From Sarcocystis neurona (taxonomy: Eukaryota; Apicomplexa; Conoidasida; Eucoccidiorida; Sarcocystidae), in contig KL647318.1 of assembly GCA_000727475.1 (NCBI GenBank), positions 1,091,797 to 1,155,796 of the forward strand: 64,000 bases of DNA. Direction: 5' to 3'. The notes beneath the pieces were generated by a model. It was not told the origin of the DNA. It did no database searches and saw only the letters and a program-made list of their open reading frames with translations. The translations under genes and the position numbers were made by a program. Of the stretch, positions 12,103-22,869 are shown piece by piece (position 1 is the stretch's first letter; each line of letters opens with the position of its first letter).

Positions 12103-12627
12103 TTAGACTACACTGCTGTTTTCCTTGTGCGTTGTTCTGTTCTCTCGTGGACCTGTCGTGTCAAGCCACTGGCTGCTTCCTCTCCTACTGCAGCAGGGGC
12201 CCCAGGCACCAGGTGCAGTAACGTCGTCACTGTTGTAGCGCATAGTAGCGTTGCCACGAACAAACATCTCGAGAGAGAGACAAAGACAGAGATACAGAGA
12301 ATCACATGCACGCACCTCGCATACGGTAAGTCTACCGATAAAATCTGTGTATCTTTTTACACGTACACATATCGATACAGTCAGTATGCCGAAGAAAATT
12401 TTTGTGTCTTCTTGCACTTCTGCGTATAACCATTTCTGCCGAAGAGGGACGTAGACAGCGGGTGACTTTCGGACAGACGCGCGGGTGTCCAAGAGAATAC
12501 TGCAGACACGGCCGCAACAGACTTCCTCGTTGCGTACGCTAAAACGTGTGCCTCCCCAGTCGGGGTCGACTTTTTTACGTGGCGAAGCGCTGGCGACGCT
12601 GCTTTTGAGATAAGACCGGCGTGGCAT
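12103..12627 (-). CDS. Small repeat-free hypothetical protein
   Basis: A 174-codon ORF starts at an ATG at 12627 and ends at 12103. It lacks trinucleotide runs, which makes its length more notable here. The first 85 codons look protein-like, for example RFSVRNEEVCCGRVC and VYVPLRQKWLYAEV. The second half is less convincing, and the last exon may lie elsewhere. There is no recognisable domain, signal peptide or membrane helix. It sits about 1 kb downstream of the CDC123 stop codon on the same strand. Confidence 0.3.
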   Translation of the reverse strand: MPRRSYLKSSVASASPRKKVDPDWGGTRFSVRNEEVCCGRVCSILLDTRASVRKSPAVYVPLRQKWLYAEVQEDTKIFFGILTVSICVRVKRYTDFIGRLTVCEVRACDSLYLCLCLSLEMFVRGNATMRYNSDDVTAPGAWGPCCSRRGSSQWLDTTGPRENRTTHKENSSVV

Positions 12628-13595
12628 TATATTATCTCTCTACATATACAAATTCAGATGGTTCACACCAACACGGTAGAACGTCTCTACACGAGACGCT
12701 TTCAAGAACCCCCGCCGGCAAATCTTCTACAAACACCTAGACACGTACAAACACACCGCCATACACATACGTATGATGTACCTGTGGACGTCAATTTTTT
12801 AACGGGTGTGACGATCCTATTACGTATCTGCCCCACACACACACATACACGTGTATACACACTTTTCTGAATTTCTTTCTCTCCGTCGGTATATCTTCGA
12901 CTTTATCCTCCCACCATAACGCAGAACAGATGGTTGCCGGTTCGAAATGACAAATCTCTCCATAACCCGCTCACTCACTAATACGCTTCGCTACAATGTC
13001 CACAGCGCTACACGTACTGACACGCGCACCCACACACTTATCAATTATAAGTATATATACATATATATATATATATATATACACACACTTATAATAAGTA
13101 TGTGTATATATCGATATATGTATACACAGTGGAGCGCACACATGTGTTTGTGCTACAAACACAAACGGAGGACGTCAACTCTGTTACCTCTCAACTGCAG
13201 TCACTGAATAGTCACAAGCAGCAGAAACACATATACATACGCACATACATATACATATATATATATATACACATATGTGTAAATGAGAATAAATGTTAAG
13301 AAGTGGAAAGTATGCGCGTATCGATGTCGACATCTTAAAACACAGGGGCATCCTACGTAACTATATCTCTATGTCTGCATATATATATATATATATAGAT
13401 ATAGTATAGATAAATACATAGATAGTCAGATATGTGTGTGTGTGTGTGTGTGCGTATGTCAGTCACTGCGGGTGGCGATGTGCTTGCGTACTGCTGTCTG
13501 TCAGCCAAGGTAGCAGAAGTGGGCTGCGCCTGCGACTTTTGCGGCGCGCGGTTTCTGCTGCCCGAGATGGGACTCTGACGCGTCTGTAGCTGCGT
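12628..13595. other. Microsatellite-rich spacer downstream of CDC123
   Basis: TA and CA/TG microsatellites lie at about 13.05-13.08, 13.25-13.28, 13.38-13.40 and 13.43-13.45 kb, with ordinary sequence between. This holds the presumed 3' flank of the CDC123 gene. No gene was seen. Confidence 0.6.
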
Positions 13596-13757
13596 TCAGT
13601 TCTTCTGCTGTTGCTGCGCCGGGTTCGTTTTTTTGCCTGCCTTTCCTTGCTGCTGCTTCTTCTGCTGCCGACGCAGCGCGTCCGCATGCGCCTGTTGCAG
13701 CTGCTCCAACATATCCTCCAACGCGCAGCTGCCCCCCGTCGCAATCGCCTCAAATTC
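13596..13757 (-). other. CDC123: CDC123 last coding exon
   Basis: After an acceptor 'gacgtgacgcag' the frame reads EFEAIATGG and continues for 53 codons to a stop at 13596. Joined in phase 0 to LPQ of the preceding exon, it recreates the family's C-terminal 'LP.dF' element. The tail is Gln/Lys-rich and probably disordered. Confidence 0.75.
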
Positions 13758-16700
13758 CTGCGTCACGTCCCGCAGCAGCAGCAGCAGCAATGGACACGCG
13801 GCGCAGCGATTTTGCAGCGGCGCACCACGAGAAAAAGGACGCGCAGCAGCAGTAGCACGCAGCAGCAGACGGCCGCAGCAAACGGCAGCAGCACCCACAC
13901 CCAGCACTCCCCATGCAGAATGCGACCCCATAGGCGCAGTAGCAGCGCACCCAGCGGTTGCCTCCGCAGGGCTGCATCTAAAGAAAAGGTCGAGTTTTCA
14001 CGCGTAGGTGCCCTTGCAGTTCTCATGCAGATTTGTATACAAACAGCGTGATACCAGGTCTATATGTCTACGTATACTCATGTATCCGGTACGTACGTAC
14101 CCGGGCAGAAATACGTACAGCCTGCGTGCGCCCCGTGGTGCTGCTGCTGCTCCTCCTGTTCTCCATGCTACTGCAGGTGCTGCGAGCACCCCTCCCACTG
14201 GTTTACACAGAATACTGTTCCTCTGCAGCTATTTCTTCTGTCCTTCCTTTCCGGCTGCTGCTGCTGCTACGTTCATTCTCCGGAGTCGCCTCTCCCCTTC
14301 TTTCTCATGCTGCTGCTGTCCCTCCTGCTGCTGCTGATTCTCCTCCTGCGATTCCTGCAACTGCTGCGCCCGCTCCAGCTGCTGTCCCTGCTGCTGCTGT
14401 CGCTGTTCCTGCTGCTGCTGTCCCTGTTCCTGCCGCTGCTGTCCCTGCTCCTGCCGCTGCTGTCCCTGCTCCTGCTGCTGCTGTTACTCCCGCTCCTGCT
14501 GCTGCTGCTCCTGCTCCTGCTCCTGCTGTTCCTGCTGCTGCTCCTGCTCCCGCTGTTCCTGCTGTTGCTGCTGNNNNNNNNNNNNNNNNNNNNNNNNNNN
14601 NNNNNNNNNNNNNNNNNNNNNNNNNNNNNNNNNNNNNNNNNNNNNNNNNNNNNNNNNNNNNNNNNNNNNNNNNNNNNNNNNNNNNNNNNNNNNNNNNNNN
14701 NNNNNNNNNNNNNNNNNNNNNNNNNNNNNNNNNNNNNNNNNNNNNNNNNNNNNNNNNNNNNNNNNNNNNNNNNNNNNNNNNNNNNNNNNNNNNNNNNNNN
14801 NNNNNNNNNNNNNNNNNNNNNNNNNNNNNNNNNNNNNNNNNNNNNNNNNNNNNNNNNNNNNNNNNNNNNNNNNNNNNNNNNNNNNNNNNNNNNNNNNNNN
14901 NNNNNNNNNNNNNNNNNNNNNNNNNNNNNNNNNNNNNNNNNNNNNNNNNNNNNNNNNNNNNNNNNNNNNNNNNNNNNNNNNNNNNNNNNNNNNNNNNNNN
15001 NNNNNNNNNNNNNNNNNNNNNNNNNNNNNNNNNNNNNNNNNNNNNNNNNNNNNNNNNNNNNNNNNNNNNNNNNNNNNNNNNNNNNNNNNNNNNNNNNNNN
15101 NNNNNNNNNNNNNNNNNNNNNNNNNNNNNNNNNNNNNNNNNNNNNNNNNNNNNNNNNNNNNNNNNNNNNNNNCTGCTGCTGTTCCTGCTGCTGCTGCTGT
15201 TCCTGCTGCTGCTGCTGTTCCTTCTGTTGCCTCTGTTCTCCCTGCTACCGCCTATTTTTCTCCTGCTGCTGCTGCCGGTGTGGGTGCTGCCTAGTGGTGC
15301 TCTGCCTTCGACTGGGACGGTGCAGCTGCAACTCCTGCTACCGCTGCTGTGCGACCCACGCACCTTGCTGCTTCTGCTGCTACTGCTGCTCGCGAGGGGG
15401 CCGTTTCTCACCTGCGGCAGCTGCAGCGCACCCTCTCGGCGAGAGCAATCAACTTGACCTGCCTCATTTACCACGCGAAGCTCCGGTTCGAACCACCTGC
15501 TCCTACTTTTCATTTCCCTTGCTGCTGCTGCCGCCACGGCCGCCGCATCTGCCGATGTTTTCTCTTGACCAGTTGTTGGGCGTTCCCCGTCTGCTGCTGC
15601 TGCCGCAGCTGCCTCTCCTCCTCCTGCGCTCTCTGCTGCTTCAGTCTGCGCTGCCCTTTTGTTTTCCTCCTCCGCTGCTGCTGCTGCCCTCGCCGCCTCC
15701 TCCGCCGCCGCTGCTGCTGCTTCTTCTGCTGCTGCTGCTGCAGTGTGAGACAGGCGTCGCAGCTCTGCCCAGTCGAAAAGCAGCGCTTCTGCTGCCTCCC
15801 CGCCCCACGGCACCACGTCTAGCAGCCTGCGTTACAAGCATGCGGCAGCACAGACATATGAACACGCAGGTAACTATATTACGAAGAGAAGACGACGAAG
15901 AAGAAGGATAAAAGAACTTCCCCCGGCTCGTATTGGCAATGAAGAGAGGGGTGCCGCAGCAGCGACATCGAAGGCGCACCACCATCATAATATGGGAGAA
16001 ATTGCACCACCGGCAGATGCAGCTGCACGGCACCCGCAGCTGCAGCAAATATAAAAAAGTCGAGCAGCAGCACACCCCGAGGCTGCGGCTGCAGCGGCAG
16101 CGCACTTTCGAACCGCCACAGCAGGAGCAGCAGCCGCACAGCAACGCATCGGAGAAAACCGACGCACGGGACTCGAGCAGCAGCAGCAGCAGTCACAAAT
16201 GTGCAGACACTCGGCAGCAGCAGAAGAGGCGCGGACAGCAGGAGGAGCAGCAGACGCGCGAGCAGCAGCAGACGCGCGAGCAGCAGCAGACGCGCGAGCA
16301 GCAGCAGACGCGCGAGCAGCAGAAGCGCAAGCAGTAGCACAAGCGCGAGCATCAAGACGAGCAGATTCACCAGTAGCAGCTGCAGAAGCGCGAGCAGTCG
16401 GTGCGGCAGCAGAAGTGCGAGCAGCAGCGGAAGCGCCGGCGGGAGCAGGAGCAGCAGCGGAAGCGCGAGCAGCAGCAGGAGCTGCGGCCGAAGTGCGAGC
16501 AGCAGCACGAGCAGCAGCGGAGGCGCGAGTACAGCAGGAGATGCAGCGTCGCACACAAACAGCAGCAGACTCCTTTTTCACAGCACCTGCACCTGCAGCA
16601 CCGTCTCATTGCTTCTTCTCGACGGTGTCACTGGCACGCGGAGATTTCCCTGCAGTGCGTCTGCGCGCCTTCTGCAAATGCTAGCATGCACATGTATATA

Positions 16701-19700
16701 TATATACACATATATGTACATAGAATCGTCCGCATGCACCCCACATTCGCAGCAGGCAACACGTTTCTCTTCGTACACCCCGAGTCCTTCGGGAGAGCAC
16801 CAAAACACGCAGACACACTCCCTTTTCCATACCAAACCAAATGATAGAAACTGGCGAGACGTCGACAGACAAAGACACAGAGACAGACAGACGGAAAGAC
16901 AGGAAGAGACGCGCGAAGAAACGCACAAATACGACTCAAAATACATGCGCGTCGCGTCTCCCCGTACAAACGCCCGGTCGCCGGGTCGACAGACACATAT
17001 GTATGCAACACGCCTCCATACACATATACACATATATATATACTAAATACGACACAATGAGAGTATAGATACTTTTACATATATCCATACATGTGTTTAA
17101 AGCGGGTATAAAAGGGTAACTGACGTAAGTTATATATATATATATGTCTGTGAATATATATATATAAATGTGTTTACATAAACATCTATCATAGCCACGT
17201 GTAGCCAACTCTCCATAATACACACATACATTTATACATATCTACCTATGCGTATGGACATACGGATATATACCTCCATATATATATATATATATATATG
17301 AATATATATATATGTCTACGAGTGGATGGATATTTGGGTATACACCTGTATATACATGTATATATGTATATGATAAAGACTTATATTAGAGAGTTATATA
17401 TGGGAATTCATACAAATAACAGAAGCGCATGCACTCCCCAGGTCGTGTTGAAGTGTACGTACGCCGCACATGTGTGTGTACACCTGTGCATACCCAAGTA
17501 CACGTGCGAGGCGTGCCTTCATTTTTGAACGGGGTGTACGTACACCCAGACAAGAGGTCTGCCCGCCGAGCAAAGGACCTGACGCAGACGTACCAGCATT
17601 TGTAGCGAGAAGCCGCGGCGTTTTCTTCTGCGTCTGCGATAACCGGCGAGGCCGCTGCAACAGCAGCAAAAACGTGGCCTGCAGCGGCAGCAGCACGGGA
17701 GCGGGAGGCAGCAGCTCGTCTCGTGTAAAGAGAGCTGTGCGCCTTTTTTCTGCGGTGTACGTACACGTCAAACGCGTACCGCCGCAGGGCGAAGAAACCT
17801 TCCTCCTCTGCTGCTGCTGATGCTGCTGCCGCGCAGTTTCTTCTTTCTGCGTCCGTATTGCTCGTCCCGCTGCGGCCGTTGTTTCTGTCGCCAGCCACGC
17901 TTCTGTCTCCGCACCTCCTCTCCGCCCTGCTGCTGCTGCTGCCGGGCCGCATGGTGGTGTAGAAGAACTGCATGATCGCCTCCTTTATGTCCTGCTGCAG
18001 TGCTGGTCTGCCTGCCAAATATGGAAAAAAATCGTGAGGAAAGCGCTGAGATACGGCGACAAGAAGTCCGGCAGCAACGAAGCAGCGGAATTCCATCCCC
18101 TCGTTCAAGCGCTTCGTTTCCACCAGCTGAAGCTCGTCGATCCACCGTATTTTGTCAACTTCTCCTGCTCCTGCTGCTTCCCTTCGCCTCTTCTCTCCTC
18201 CTTCTGCATCTGCGCTGCTTCTTTTTTCGCCTGCCGCTCCACGTCCGTCTGCTGCTGCTGCTCCTCTCCCCGCCGCTTCCTCTTCACTTTCTGCTGCTGC
18301 CACCGTTGCGTCTCGTTCTGCGCCTCCTGCTATTGCTGCTCCTGCTGCAACTTCCTCTTCTCTTACCCGACCCCACGTTGCTTCGTCTCTTTCTTCCCCT
18401 GCTGCTGCTTCTGTTGCCTCAGTTACACCTGCTGCTCCTCTTTCGGGTTCAAAGTCGCTGCTGCGGTAACGGAGCGGCACAGCAAGTCTGCGTCTCGCCA
18501 AGTAGCTCACCGCTCTCCGTTGCAGCTGCTCTTCTTCTGCGTTCGACCCCCCTGTTGCTGCGACGCTTCCGTCCATCTCCTTCTCTTCGTCCCTGCTCCT
18601 CATACGCCTCCTCCTTCCTTCGTCTCTTCTGCTTTTTTCGCTGCTGCTGCTGCTGCTGTCTTCGCTGTTGCTGCTCCTGTTGGTGCTGCTTTCCGTCTTC
18701 CCCGTCACACAACTTCTCTCTCCTCTAGTCGGGTTGCTCCTGCTGCTGCGGCTGCTGTCACAGCCCGCGTCCTGCGGGATGGACGGCTGCGGCTGCAGCA
18801 GGAGCAGGTCTGCACAGCCGTTGAGAGGATTAGCGAGTGCCTCAGCAATTTTCTGGGAGCTCTTCAACAACAGAAGCACCTCCCAGGCATGCGTGCAGGC
18901 AAAATTCATGCTGCTGCTGCTGGCGCTGCTGGTGGTGGTGCTGCTGCTGCAAAAGAAGCCGCTCCCACCCTCTCCCGTCGTCCCTGCTGCTCCAGCAGCT
19001 CCACCTGCGGCTGCTGCTGCCGCGAGGGAAGCAAAGCTGCTACGCCGGGCCGTAAACGTGGCGCCTGTTATCATCCACCGCGCGTCTGCTGGGCTGCTGC
19101 TGGCGTTGAACAGCGGCACACAGCAGCCGCCCACCTGCTCGATACACTTCGCCAACCGCCTGCCGAACTGCAGCACTTCTCCTCTGCGGTGAAGTGTCCC
19201 GGGACGCTGCCGCTGCTGCAGTTGCTGCTGCTGCTGCTGCGCGGCCTGCCGGTGCGCCGCTCCCCCAGCAACCGCAGCAGCATCCTCCGTCCCTTCCTCC
19301 GACTCGGATGAAGAAGAGGAAGAAGAAGAGGGAAGACAACTGGCCCACGAGCTGCTGCTGCTGTCGCTGCTTTCTGCGTCCTCACTTCCCTTTGCTGCCT
19401 GCAGCGCACACACCCCACACGTTCTCCCCAAACAGCGATGCGAAAAATTACGCCCCAGGCGACGTGTCTTCCCGCAAGTTTCTGCCTGCGCGTCCCCGTC
19501 CTCACCCACACACATTTTCCCCCGTCTTCTAGATGTTGCTTCTCTCACCTGCGCGCCCACATATATGGACAATGACGCACCAAGCAGAGAGCGGCAGCAA
19601 GCGAGAGCCAGCCACACACTGCGAGGCGTCTCGAAGACCCTCCCCACACAGAGACGACGAGACGCGACCGCACGATATACAGACACAGGAAGCGACGGGT

Positions 19701-21947
19701 CCCTCCTCCATGTGTGGAGGTGAATCCGACGGAGGAAACCGCAACAGACAGAGGGACGGGTCACTCTTCTGTACAGCAGCAGCACGGCGTCGTCTCTACG
19801 TAACAGAGAAGACGCGTCTGGTCTGCGGCGTTGTCGCACAGCGAAACAGACAGGCATCTCCCCACGACAAAAAGCGAGTGGAGAGGCCGACTATATGTCC
19901 TGCAGAAAAGGCGGGAGCAAAGCAGTCTCTATTCTCCCCCCCCACACACACGAACACACAGAAGTAGACACACGTGTGTCTCTGTCTCTGTGTGTCTCTC
20001 TATGTGCGTGTGTGTGTGTCTAGTATTATACAGTACGCACACATGCGTAGATATAAAGGAGTAGACATATCTGCGTCTCCTACCTTCCACACATCTCTGC
20101 ATGTAAGTAAATATGGATACGACGCTTGGTCAAACACCTAGACATACACAGGAAAAAGTAGACACGTGTCGCTGTGTGTCTCTGTGTGTGTGCGTGTCTG
20201 GTGCAGTACACGTGTAGATACAAGAGTATGGAGATCTGTGTGTCTCCTACGTTATATATATAAGTAAATACGGACATGAGGCTTGGGAGGACAACGCCAC
20301 CATTTCGTGGAACGCGTTCCGCCGTTGCAGAGGAAGAAGCAGCTGGCGACCGGCAGCGGCCTGTGGCAGTCCGGCATGCCGCAGCGCAGAGCGACACTGA
20401 CACACATGCACATAACTGAGAGGGCCCGGAGTTCCCTCCACCCTCCGATTTCTCCTCACCAAAGAAAAAAAGACACGCACGTAGACACGCACACACATGT
20501 GAGGGGGCGAGAGAAGACACCCGCACGTTCGCCGGGGGCAGCGATTCACGCAGAGACACACGCAGACGCCCTTCGGACGGCAGCAGGACAACTTCTACGC
20601 AGCAGACGGCTGTCGCCCTCTCTTTTCCAGCAAAGGACGCCACCCGGCACATCTGCCCGTGTCCTCCTACACATGTCTTACGTCTTTATATACAGATAAT
20701 CTACACACAAGCATGTACATACCTATGTATGCATCTATATGTACACATAGATAACGTACATACAGCCACATACATATACATGTATATATCTTGGTGGAGG
20801 TTTTTGTATGTATATGTGTCCGTGGGTGCGTCTGTACATATGAGAAGTCAGTCCACACACATCTCTATCTATTTAGCTATCTATATATATGTGTATATAT
20901 GTATGTACAGACTTCTTCGAAGCTCTACGTATATACTTGGGTATGTGTACATTGAAAGGGGCAGCCACACAGACCGTCCATATATATATGTGGATGAATG
21001 TCTATGTATCGGCGTGTGTCTATATACCGATATATAACACACAAGTATGTATATATGTGTGTGTGTGTGCGGATGGTTCTATAGTGACTTGCTTCTAGAT
21101 AGGTAGGAACATATTACATATATATTTATATCGGCTTGCTTGTATACGTGTGTGTTTCATTTCTTGCTGACGGGTGTCTGTGTAGATGGGAGACATACAA
21201 AATTATATTGAACGAGACGCGGAGAACTTCTTTTGCGGGAGGGGGCCGCTCGGCACCCGCGGCGTTTCCCTCCCGAGTCGTCTCCTTGCCACCGCTCTTC
21301 CTTCTGCTCCTGCTGCTGCTTCTTCTGTTGCTTTTCCTCTTCCCGCTGCTGCTGCTGCTGCTCTTCCTGGAACCCCGCCTCCTCCTCAGCCTTCCCCTCC
21401 TGAGCGCGCTTCTCCCTCGGGTGCTGCTGCTTCTGCTGCTGCTGCCTCTGCTGCTGCTGCTGTATCTGCTCCTGCTGCTGCTGCTGCCTCTGCTGTTCTT
21501 CTTCTTCCTCCTTCTCTCCTGCAGCAACGGAAGGAGGAAGCAGCAGCTCATCCTCGACCAAATAAGACGCCACAACGTCCGAGCAAATCGGCAGCACGCA
21601 GCACCGAAAGCGGCTGCATGTACAGCCGAAAAACAAATCCGCGACCTCTTTCCTGCTGCTGCTGACCTTTCGCGGGTCCCCTTGCCTCTTCGTTCCGACC
21701 CGCTGCTGCGTCTCCTCGGTCTCCTCCCTCTTCGTCTTCCGCTGCTGCTCCTTCTCCTCCTCACTGTCCTCCTGCCGCCCTCTCACCGCCTGCTGTTGCT
21801 GCTTCTCCTGCTGCTGCGGTTGCTGCTGCTGCCCCGCCTGCTCCTCCTGCAGCAGCACCTTCACCGGAGAGCAGCTGCCGCATGCAGCGAGACAGCCTCT
21901 CCACTTCGACGGCTGGCAGGCCACAACTTCCTCCGTGAAACGCGCGT
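13596..21947 (-). CDS. CDC123: CDC123/D123-family eIF2 assembly chaperone, multi-exon
   Basis: CDC123 is a cytosolic ATP-grasp-fold protein that helps assemble eIF2 by acting on its gamma subunit. Family blocks appear in order on the minus strand: EEVVACQPSKW and VLPICSDVVASYLVEDELLLP (N-terminal exon); a Ser/acidic stretch; CIEQVGGCCVPLFNASSSPADARWM; VLLLLKSSQKIAEAL; GMEFRCFV followed by AVSQR; YAFDVY; DVVPWG with LLFDWAEL; and LPQEFEAIATGG at the C-terminus. The proposed exons are 21947-21199, 19398-17765, 17042-16968 (tentative), 15826-15412 and 13757-13596. All junction phases match and give about 1,010 residues, compared with 330-400 in the family. The excess is poly-Q/A/S/E between blocks. 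The first exon with the start codon was not found, since a stop lies just upstream of the N-terminal exon frame. The usual DxN metal motif reads DVV here. Confidence 0.85.
14574..15172. other. Assembly gap (599 N)
   Basis: A run of N is flanked on both sides by plus-strand CTG repeats mixed with 'ttcctgctgctgctg' units, so the gap is an uncollapsed repeat. It lies wholly inside the last intron of CDC123. ORFs that run through it are artefacts. Confidence 0.97.
15412..15826 (-). other. CDC123: CDC123 exon with the DVVPWG / FDWAEL block
   Basis: The acceptor 'tgcttgtaacgcag' precedes LLDVVPWGGEAAEALLFDWAEL-like sequence (written here only as landmarks LLDVVPWG and LLFDWAEL). An Ala-rich insert follows, then ELRVVNEAG and GALQLPQ. 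The donor is CAG|GTGAGA at 15412/15411. The landmarks match the family's C-terminal 'lDfNPw...LLF.W.EL' and 'LP' elements. Confidence 0.85.
16246..16540. repeat. CAG-based minisatellite in a CDC123 intron
   Basis: Perfect units of 'agcagcagcagacgcgcg' (18 bp, four to five copies) begin near 16255. They grade into looser units of 'gcgagcagcag' with variable linkers up to about 16540. The CAG strand here is opposite to the CDC123 sense strand. That fits intronic position. Confidence 0.85.
16968..17042 (-). other. CDC123: Tentative small CDC123 exon (VSVDPATGR)
   Basis: Between the exon ending in YAFDV and the exon starting LLDVVPWG the family has a short linker of about eight residues. The minus strand here reads TYVSVDPATGR, a good fit to that linker, followed by a donor 'gtacgg' at 16967. 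Using the acceptor 'cgtatttag' the exon is 75 nt and both junction phases fit, but its first half is TA/TG-rich and adds about 15 unusual residues. Direct splicing from 17765 to 15826 is also in phase, so the exon is not proven. Confidence 0.4.
17047..17390. repeat. TA-rich microsatellites in a CDC123 intron
   Basis: Runs of TATATA with spaced ATG-like triplets at about 17131-17145, 17154-17166, 17278-17315 and beyond. No coding evidence. Confidence 0.75.
17765..19398 (-). other. CDC123: CDC123 central exon
   Basis: The exon begins after 'tgtgcgctgcag' in phase 0, matching the phase 0 donor at 21199. It opens with a Ser/Glu-rich acidic stretch (SEDAESSDSSSSS), then the Lys/Leu/Ser blocks VLLLLKSS and SYLARRRL, GMEFRCFV, and QRFPHDFFPYL. 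It ends in the FDV block, where the donor 'gtacgtac' lies within a palindrome GTGTACGTACAC. Long Ala, Ser and Glu runs separate the blocks. Confidence 0.85.
19964..20290. repeat. Degenerate tandem duplication, unit about 160-190 bp
   Basis: A copy starting 'gtagacacacgtgtgtctct' at 19964 and ending 'aagtaaatatggatacgacg' with cttgg is repeated from about 20158 to 20288 with indels. Both copies share a TG-rich start, a 'cagtac(g/a)c' element, a 'gtagata(t/c)a' element and a 'ctcctac' element. It lies in the intron between the first two visible CDC123 exons. Confidence 0.75.
20291..21198. other. CDC123 intron sequence
   Basis: Ordinary sequence to about 20.7 kb, then TA/CA-rich microsatellite-like sequence to 21.15 kb. 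I saw no block that would fit an extra CDC123 exon. Confidence 0.5.
21199..21947 (-). other. CDC123: CDC123 N-terminal conserved exon
   Basis: The likely acceptor 'gacgcacgcag' precedes FTEEVVACQPSKW, the family's first block. A Gln/Glu-rich insert of about 75 residues follows, then VLPICSDVVASYLVEDELLLP, the second block. A long Gln/Glu-rich tail leads to the donor TTT|GTATGT at 21199. No in-frame ATG lies between the upstream stop and the first block, so the start codon must be in an exon further upstream. Confidence 0.8.
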
Positions 21948-22829
21948 CTGCGTGCGTCACCACCCCACAGCAGCAGCAGCACCCTACGTGCGTCAGCAGC
22001 GACCGCAGAGCACTGCCGAACTAAGATGCGAACAACGGGAGCAGCAGCGGTAATCGGCGCGCGTCGCTATCCGCAGCAGCAACAGCAGGATCGATACGCT
22101 AGCAGCAGGAGCAACAGCAGCCGTCGCGTGGTGGTCGTCGATTGCAGCAGCAGCAGCGGCAGTCATACATTGGAAGCAGCAACAGCAGCAGCTGTACGCT
22201 GGCAGCAACAGCTATACAGTGGCAGCAGCAACAGCAGCAACTATTGATTGGGAGCAGCAACAGCAGGAGCGACATCGACGGCGGCAGCAGCGGCAGTGGC
22301 GGCCGCCGCGTCAAAACGCGCAGCAAGACGAAAACGCCGGCACAGCCGCCGCCGCAGCAGCAGCAGCCCACCCCGCAGCAACAGCAGCAGCAGCAGTACG
22401 ATATGTTGTCAGCAGCAACAGCAGCCGTTGACTCTGTCCTGCTGCCAATGTTCGCTTTCTTATCTGCAGCAGCAGTTGCAGGTGAACAGGGAGACAAGAC
22501 GGCAAAATATGCCGCAACAACGTCAGTAGCAGCGCTGTCAGCAACGGCCATGGACCAAGCAACAGCAAACGATACCACCAGCAGCGCTACAAGTGGTTGC
22601 TGCAATCTGAAGAGTAACAGCAGCCTCAACGATCGCGCAGCAGCAGCGAGAAGGCAAGCCCGGCAGCTCGATAGTAACTGCAGCGGGAGAGACAAGAAAG
22701 CAATCACGAACAGCAGCAGGAAGTGGACATGGGCCGCCGCGTCGGCAGTAGCTGCGACACCCGCCCGGGTGGGGGATACACGCCAACAACAACGGCAGCA
22801 GCGAAGAGGCGCAGCAGCTGCAGAAGGAC
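21948..22829. other. CAG-rich segment upstream of CDC123 visible exons
   Basis: CAG lies on the plus strand here, opposite to CDC123. The first CDC123 exon and promoter should lie somewhere in or beyond this stretch but cannot be placed. The plus-strand ORF at 22142-22885 is an open repeat frame without motifs. Confidence 0.4.
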
Positions 22830-22869
22830 CTAAATATGCAGCAGCAGCAGCAAATGGGCAGCAGAAAAG

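Noticed and set aside
15484..15494. GGTTCGAACC, resembling a tRNA B box
   Set aside because: It lies inside a CDC123 exon, with no matching A box or cloverleaf around it.
14064..15911. 615-codon plus-strand ORF rich in Leu and Ala
   Set aside because: It runs through 599 N and CTG repeats and is antisense to conserved CDC123 exon sequence.
18034..19311. 425-codon plus-strand ORF
   Set aside because: Antisense to the central CDC123 exon; it is open only because of CTG repeats.
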